29,761 bases of DNA from Lachnospiraceae bacterium UBA3638 (GTDB lineage: Bacteria; Bacillota; Clostridia; Lachnospirales; Lachnospiraceae). Positions within the stretch are counted from its first letter, which is position 1; every line of letters begins with the position of its first letter. The stretch is taken from positions 1 through 29,761 of the forward strand of contig DFKT01000044.1 in NCBI GenBank assembly GCA_002373595.1, read 5' to 3'. The translations under genes were made by a program, and so were the position numbers. This document shows, piece after piece, positions 25,149-29,761 of the stretch. Below the pieces are notes generated by a model. That model saw nothing but the letters and a program-made list of their open reading frames with translations, searched no databases and had not been told where the DNA came from.

Positions 25149-27014
25149 ATGAAGGGTAATAAGAGAACAGTTGCACTTTGCACTTCGAGAGTATTTGACC
25201 CACAGACGCACTGTTTTATCGAAAAACTTAATGAGCGTGTAAAAAAGCATAAAGCCAGATTGTGGATCTATGCTCTTAATGCGGATGTTTATTGGGATGA
25301 TGAGCAGTTGTCGGCTGAGGCTGACGTATTTGACTATGTCAGATATGAATATATAGACATACTCATCTATATGGATGAGAAGATCAAGAGTCATCGTATT
25401 GCCAATAATATAATAAGCAATGCGCTTAAGAAGAAGATCCCGGTCATAGTGATTGACGGAAACTATGACAATGCCATATGCGTAAATTTCGATTACGCAA
25501 AAGGATTCGAAATCCTGATGAACCATCTCATCGAAGAGCACGGAGTGGATGATTTTCATCTGGTTTCAGGCATAAAGGGAAATACATTCTCGGATGAGAG
25601 AGAAGAAGTCTTTAAGAGAGTGCTCGGCGAGCATGAGATGCCATTTAACGAAGACATGATAAGCTATGGCGGATTCTGGGCAACACCGGCGCGTGAAGCG
25701 GCAGAGCGGCTTATACGCGAGGGGAGACTTCCCAGGGCGATAGTGTGTGCCAATGACATCATGGCTATCAACGTCTGTGATGTCTTGAGAGAATCCGGAA
25801 TAAAGATCCCTAAGGATGTGATCGTTACGGGATATGACGGATTTGATGAAGTATATATTTCCAACCCTGCGATCACGACGGTTTCATGTGATATAGGATT
25901 ACTTGCCGATGAGGCGGGAAGGGTTATAGACTCGATCCTTCTTGGAAACGAGGTTACAAATGGAGAACGCGGGGTCATCCCTGAACTCGTTCCTAATGAA
26001 TCCTGTGGCTGCTTGAAATGCGAAGACAGGGGAAACAAAGTGGCTGTGGATCGTTTCAATACGACTGTCTACAGATACCAGGATGACATCAGAAATATCC
26101 ATAATACAACGGGAAAGATGATGGTTGCCGATTCCAGGGATAAAGCCATCAGATGTATACCCCTCGATTTTGCAAAGTACATGTTCTGCGTAGTTAAGAA
26201 AGAGGTATTCTGCAAAGAAAAGAATTTCTTCCTGAACGATCTGGATGAAGAAGGATATCTGCTTGTTTATGATTCGGCAAAGCAGGATCCGGATATAAAG
26301 CCTTTTGAACTCGGAGAGATAGCTCCGAGGTTAGAAGAAATGTCGCAGGCAGGATATCCTCTGATCTTCCAGGCACTCGATTATATGGGCAAGTCTTTTG
26401 GATATGCATGCTACTACTATCAGACATATGACATAACCGAGTACGCCAAATCAGCCAGTGTAACGGATATGATAAGCACGGGCATAGGCGGATATGTTAA
26501 TATGCGCTATCAGCAGTATCTGCTAACCAAAGTCGAGGAAGTATATAAGGTGGACGCTCTGACAGGCCTTTATAACAGACTGGCTTTCAGAGAGGCGTTT
26601 GAAAGTATGAAGAGCAATCCTGTCAATCACGGTCATGACCTGACGGTTATCATGGCGGATCTTAACAGGCTTAAGGTTATAAATGATACACTTGGTCATG
26701 AAGCGGGAGATACAGCCATCGCAGCAGTCGCAACTGCGCTGAAAGAGAGTGTTCCGAATACTGCTGCATGTGTAAGGTTCGGCGGAGATGAATTGCTCGC
26801 ATTTATCCCCGGTGTGTGTGATACTGATGCTATACGATCGAGTATCAATGCGATCCTTGCAAAGAGATCCGAAGAGGAAGGATTTGGAATATCAGCAAGC
26901 TGTGGAGTCTATAGAACAGTTCTGACACCTGAACTTACATTTGAAGAGGCCCTTCGCAACGTTGATAAACAGATGTATATCGAGAAAGAAAAATCAAGAG
27001 TTGCGAGATCGTAG
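25149..27014 (+). CDS. LacI-type sensor domain fused to GGDEF diguanylate cyclase
   Basis: A 621-residue cytoplasmic protein. Residues 1 to about 280 are a periplasmic-binding-protein fold like the effector domain of LacI repressors (IPKDVIVTGYDGFDEVYISN and following), but with no helix-turn-helix in front. A cysteine cluster CGCLKC (286-291) follows, then an uncharacterised middle region. From about residue 460 a GGDEF domain makes cyclic-di-GMP. Its active site reads GGDEL (545-549), a tolerated variant, with DALTGLYNR and DLNRLKVINDTLGHEAGD intact. No RxxD inhibitory site precedes it. It probably couples a small ligand to cyclic-di-GMP synthesis. It lies 14 bases before queH. Confidence 0.9.
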   Translation: MKGNKRTVALCTSRVFDPQTHCFIEKLNERVKKHKARLWIYALNADVYWDDEQLSAEADVFDYVRYEYIDILIYMDEKIKSHRIANNIISNALKKKIPVIVIDGNYDNAICVNFDYAKGFEILMNHLIEEHGVDDFHLVSGIKGNTFSDEREEVFKRVLGEHEMPFNEDMISYGGFWATPAREAAERLIREGRLPRAIVCANDIMAINVCDVLRESGIKIPKDVIVTGYDGFDEVYISNPAITTVSCDIGLLADEAGRVIDSILLGNEVTNGERGVIPELVPNESCGCLKCEDRGNKVAVDRFNTTVYRYQDDIRNIHNTTGKMMVADSRDKAIRCIPLDFAKYMFCVVKKEVFCKEKNFFLNDLDEEGYLLVYDSAKQDPDIKPFELGEIAPRLEEMSQAGYPLIFQALDYMGKSFGYACYYYQTYDITEYAKSASVTDMISTGIGGYVNMRYQQYLLTKVEEVYKVDALTGLYNRLAFREAFESMKSNPVNHGHDLTVIMADLNRLKVINDTLGHEAGDTAIAAVATALKESVPNTAACVRFGGDELLAFIPGVCDTDAIRSSINAILAKRSEEEGFGISASCGVYRTVLTPELTFEEALRNVDKQMYIEKEKSRVARS

Positions 27015-27028
27015 ATAACGGAGTAAGA

Positions 27029-27706
27029 GTGAACCGCAATTATCAGCAGGAAATGGATGCATATATACAGGAGGTTACGGAGACCGGATCGAAGCCGCCG
27101 AGGCTCCTTCTCCACAGTTGCTGCGCACCGTGTTCAAGCTATTGCATAGAGTATCTCTGTGAGTTTCTTGAGATAACCGTTTTCTATTATAATCCCAATA
27201 TCTCTGAGTCAGAAGAATATAAAAAGAGAGTTGTTGAACAAAAAAGGCTCATTGAATGTTATAATAGCGAAATAGTATCCGGATCTCGAAAGGGATTTAA
27301 GATATCTGTTGTAGAAGGCGACTATGATCCTCAGGACTTCTTTGATATCGCCAAAGGATATGAGAATTGCCCTGAACGCGGTGAGAGATGCCACAGATGC
27401 TATGAATTAAGACTCCGAAGAACTGCGGAATATATGAGAGAAACAGGCGGGTTTGACTGCTTTGCGACCACGCTGACACTGTCTCCTCTTAAGGATTCTG
27501 ATAAGATAAACGAGATCGGTGAGAGACTGAGTGCGGAATACGGAGTAATGTTTCTCGTAAGCGACTTTAAGAAAAAGAACGGGTATTTAAGATCTATAGA
27601 GCTTTCAAAAGAGTATGATCTCTACCGCCAGGATTACTGCGGATGCGTTTATTCCAAAGCACAGAGACAGCGTGAGAAAGCGGAAAAAGAAAGGAAACAG
27701 GAATGA
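27029..27706 (+). CDS. queH: epoxyqueuosine reductase QueH
   Basis: A 225-residue enzyme for the last step of queuosine synthesis in tRNA, replacing the cobalamin-dependent QueG. Family cysteines are visible: LLLHSCCAPCSSYC (C31, C32, C35), the pair C121 and C124 in ERCHRC, and C204-G-C206 near the end. FYYNPNI is also typical. The GTG start has GGAG upstream. The tail is lysine-rich. The stop overlaps the argS start (ATGA), so the two tRNA-related genes are coupled. Confidence 0.92.
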   Translation: MNRNYQQEMDAYIQEVTETGSKPPRLLLHSCCAPCSSYCIEYLCEFLEITVFYYNPNISESEEYKKRVVEQKRLIECYNSEIVSGSRKGFKISVVEGDYDPQDFFDIAKGYENCPERGERCHRCYELRLRRTAEYMRETGGFDCFATTLTLSPLKDSDKINEIGERLSAEYGVMFLVSDFKKKNGYLRSIELSKEYDLYRQDYCGCVYSKAQRQREKAEKERKQE

Positions 27707-29481
27707 AGACATTATTATCGATTCTCTCCGAGGAAATGGGAAAAGCTTTTGAGGCGGCCGGGTATGATTCCGAACTCGGGAAGGTGGGAGTATCGAATAG
27801 ACCTGATCTGTGTGAATATCAGTGCAACGGCGCCATGGCGGGTGCGAAGAAATATCACAAAGCACCCCTTCAGATAGCGACGGATGTAGCAGCAAATCTG
27901 GAAAGCAGTGAGATATTCGAGAAGTCCGAAGCTGTTGCTCCGGGATTCCTTAATCTTAATCTTAAAGGTGAATTTGTTGCAAAGATACTGAGCGAGATGA
28001 CGGATGATGAGTTCTTCGGACTCGAGCGTCCCGAGCCTCTTACCATGGTAGTGGATTACGGCGGACCGAATGTTGCGAAGCCGCTTCATGTAGGACATCT
28101 GCGCAGTGCCGTGATCGGAGAGAGCATCAAGCGTATCCTTCGCTATATGGGACATACCGTATACGGCGATATACATATGGGAGACTGGGGACTTCAGATG
28201 GGACTCGTTATATATGAGATGAGCCTCAGGATGCCCGAACTTCCTTACTTTGATGATGCATTTACAGGAGAGTATCCTGCAGAAGCACCTTTTACTGTTA
28301 CGGATCTCGAGGAGATCTACCCTGCGGCTTCCAAGAAATCAAAGGAAGATGCGGATTATAAGGCCAAGGCTATGGAAGCTACACTTAAACTCCAGGAGGG
28401 AAAGCGCGGATACCGTGCACTCTGGGAGCGCATCATGGATGTCTCCATTGCGGATATGAAGCGCAATTACAGCAGACTTAATGTTGATTTTGATCTCTGG
28501 AACGGAGAGTCTACCGTGCAGGATCTCATCCCGGGTATGGTTAAGGATATGAAGGACGGCGGATTTGCATATGAATCTAACGGAGCGATAGTCGTCGATG
28601 TAAAGGAAGAAACTGATACCAAGGAGATGCCTCCCTGTATCATCATTAAATCCGACGGAGCATCTCTTTACAATACCACTGACCTTGCTACGATCAAGGA
28701 TCGTGTTGCTAAGTACAATCCTGCTAAGATGGTATATCTCACCGATAAGCGGCAGGATCTCTACTTCGAGCAGGTATTCAGATGTGCTCGCAAGACCGGA
28801 CTTGTTCCTGCGGATACCGAGCTTGTCCATATCGGATTCGGTACTGTTAACGGCAAGGACGGATCTCCTTACAAGACGAGATCCGGCGGTGTTCCCAGAC
28901 TTTCCGATCTCATCGACGAGATAGAGGAGGGAATGCACTCCAAGATCGCGGAGAATGCGAATACCAAGGGAGACAACCTGACTGAGGACGAGATAAATGA
29001 CAGGGCACGCAAGGTCGGACTTGCGGCTATCAAATATGGAGATCTCTCCAACCAGGCATCCAAGGATTATATCTTTGATAAGGACAGGTTCATTTCGTTT
29101 GAGGGGGATACGGGACCGTATATCCTCTATACTATAGTGCGTATCAAATCTATTCTCGACAAGCATACCGCAAACGGCGGAAAGGCTGAGCGCGGCGTTA
29201 TCGGTGCAGCGGGCAGCAAGGAGGAGAAAGACCTTCAGATGCTCCTTGCCGGATACAATGCGACGATGGAATCGGCAGCTGCAGAACTCGCACCTCACAA
29301 GATCTGCGGATATATCTATGATATAGCAAATGCGTTTAACCGTTTCTATCATGAGACACAGATACTCGCAGAGCCCGATGAGGCACGTAAGCAGAGCCTC
29401 ATATCACTCCTCGTGCTGACTGGGGATATCCTTGAAACATGCATAGATCTCCTTGGTTTCTCGGCTCCGGAGAGGATGTAA
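27703..29481 (+). CDS. argS: arginyl-tRNA synthetase
   Basis: A 592-residue class I synthetase that charges tRNA-Arg. The N-terminal additional domain precedes the catalytic domain, which has DYGGPNVAKPLHVGH with the HIGH-type motif HVGH at 129-132. There is no classic KMSKS. The equivalent loop reads KTRSG (from residue 391), as in many bacterial ArgS. The C-terminal helical domain (NAFNRFYHE) binds the anticodon. No T-box leader is present, since the gene starts inside the queH stop. No intrinsic terminator is obvious before the tRNA promoter. Confidence 0.96.
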   Translation: MKTLLSILSEEMGKAFEAAGYDSELGKVGVSNRPDLCEYQCNGAMAGAKKYHKAPLQIATDVAANLESSEIFEKSEAVAPGFLNLNLKGEFVAKILSEMTDDEFFGLERPEPLTMVVDYGGPNVAKPLHVGHLRSAVIGESIKRILRYMGHTVYGDIHMGDWGLQMGLVIYEMSLRMPELPYFDDAFTGEYPAEAPFTVTDLEEIYPAASKKSKEDADYKAKAMEATLKLQEGKRGYRALWERIMDVSIADMKRNYSRLNVDFDLWNGESTVQDLIPGMVKDMKDGGFAYESNGAIVVDVKEETDTKEMPPCIIIKSDGASLYNTTDLATIKDRVAKYNPAKMVYLTDKRQDLYFEQVFRCARKTGLVPADTELVHIGFGTVNGKDGSPYKTRSGGVPRLSDLIDEIEEGMHSKIAENANTKGDNLTEDEINDRARKVGLAAIKYGDLSNQASKDYIFDKDRFISFEGDTGPYILYTIVRIKSILDKHTANGGKAERGVIGAAGSKEEKDLQMLLAGYNATMESAAAELAPHKICGYIYDIANAFNRFYHETQILAEPDEARKQSLISLLVLTGDILETCIDLLGFSAPERM

Positions 29482-29499
29482 AAAAAGATAAAATAATTG

Positions 29500-29528
29500 T
29501 TGACACGATGTAAATGTCGTTGTATACT
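29500..29528 (+). promoter_or_regulatory. sigma-A promoter of the tRNA cluster
   Basis: A perfect TTGACA at 29500-29505, a 17-base spacer, and TATACT at 29523-29528. The start is expected near 29535, about 27 bases before the first tRNA. Confidence 0.85.
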
Positions 29529-29561
29529 ATCATTCGTCGGCAAAACAGAGTCGGCGGATAT

Positions 29562-29634
29562 GGAATCTTAGCTCAGCTGGGAGAGCATCTGCCTTACAAG
29601 CAGGGGGGCAGAGGTTCGAGCCCTCTTGGTCCCA
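29562..29634 (+). tRNA. tRNA-Val (anticodon TAC), with imperfect acceptor stem
   Basis: A 73-base cloverleaf. The D arm is GCTC-AGCTGGGA-GAGC, the anticodon loop CTTACAA gives TAC (valine), and the T arm is AGAGG-TTCGAGC-CCTCT. The acceptor strands GGAATCT and TGGTCCC pair poorly, with A-C at 3:70, T-T at 7:66 and a T-G wobble at 5:68. The discriminator is A, and CCA does not follow directly. Identity is clear, but function may be weakened. Confidence 0.82.
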
Positions 29635-29641
29635 GTACCAT

Positions 29642-29714
29642 GCCGATGTGGCTCAATTGGCAGAGCAGCTGATTTGTAATCAGCAGGTTAACGGTTCGAG
29701 TCCGTTCATCGGCT
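29642..29714 (+). tRNA. tRNA-Thr (anticodon TGT)
   Basis: A perfect 73-base cloverleaf: acceptor GCCGATG with CATCGGC, anticodon stem GCTGA/TCAGC with loop TTTGTAA, T arm AACGG-TTCGAGT-CCGTT, discriminator T. CCA is not encoded. It lies 7 bases after the tRNA-Val. Confidence 0.96.
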
Positions 29715-29727
29715 TTTAGTTTTATAA

Positions 29728-29761
29728 GGATGGGTTCCCGAGTGGCCAAAGGGGGCAGACT
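29728..29761 (+). tRNA. tRNA-Tyr, 5' part (cut by window end)
   Basis: The sequence begins GGATGGG-TT-CCCGAGTGGCCAAAGGG, followed by GGCAGACT. This is the acceptor, the D arm and the first anticodon strand of a long-variable-arm tRNA. The D arm and the CAGACT strand match bacterial tRNA-Tyr. The anticodon lies beyond the window, so the identity is by resemblance. Confidence 0.8.

Noticed and set aside
26781..26795. GGDEL as a sign of an inactive cyclase
   Set aside because: The last position tolerates Leu in active enzymes, and the other substrate and metal motifs are intact.
27690..27703. T-box leader for argS
   Set aside because: argS starts inside the queH stop codon, so no leader exists here.
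28873..28887. Missing KMSKS motif in ArgS as a defect
   Set aside because: Many bacterial ArgS enzymes lack a canonical KMSKS, and KTRSG sits at the expected loop.

Overview
The window looks like a chromosomal segment from a Gram-positive Clostridia bacterium, most likely of the Lachnospiraceae type. The reasons are purine-rich Shine-Dalgarno sites before most genes, sigma-A promoters with near-consensus -10 boxes, lipoproteins with short lipoboxes, a CUT1 sugar transporter, rubrerythrin, QueH, and tRNA genes without encoded CCA. The species cannot be named from the sequence. No phage, insertion sequence or CRISPR array was seen. No stretch over 300 bases lacks a gene.

Layout. Bases 1-722 hold the 3' end of a GH51-type arabinofuranosidase and a short unexplained reading frame. 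Bases 733-2434 hold an alanine/glycine:cation symporter with its own promoter and terminator. Bases 2435-7970 look like one transcription unit: a barstar-like protein, a small multi-pass membrane protein, and a complete CUT1 sugar ABC transporter (ATPase, two permeases, lipoprotein binding protein). Bases 7977-15243 start with an HD-GYP-like protein whose HD motif reads YD. It is followed by a Bat-type (aerotolerance-like) cluster: MoxR ATPase, DUF58, a one-TM protein, two VWA membrane proteins and a TPR protein with an Asp/Asn/Gln-rich tail. After a strongly structured spacer comes an FRG-domain gene, which ends at a bidirectional terminator facing a minus-strand lipoprotein gene.

Bases 17102-20524 encode a 1140-residue protein that joins a complete M32 metallocarboxypeptidase to a full-length relative of the HD-GYP-like protein at 8058. 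In this copy the HD motif is intact. Rubrerythrin and an SbcD/SbcC-like nuclease pair follow as one unit (20549-25072). The last unit (25122-29481) holds a LacI-type sensor domain fused to GGDEF, then queH and argS. A tRNA cluster (Val, Thr, partial Tyr) with its own promoter closes the window.

How the parts may work together. One GGDEF protein and two HD-GYP-like proteins lie within 19 kb, so cyclic-di-GMP signalling is a plausible theme, though not proven. The two HD-GYP paralogues flank the MoxR/VWA cluster, and one is 19 bases upstream of moxR. The best candidate for an undescribed system is this paralogue family: a shared N-terminal region of about 400 residues that I do not recognise, an HD-GYP-like domain, a degenerate copy tied to MoxR, and an intact copy fused to a peptidase.
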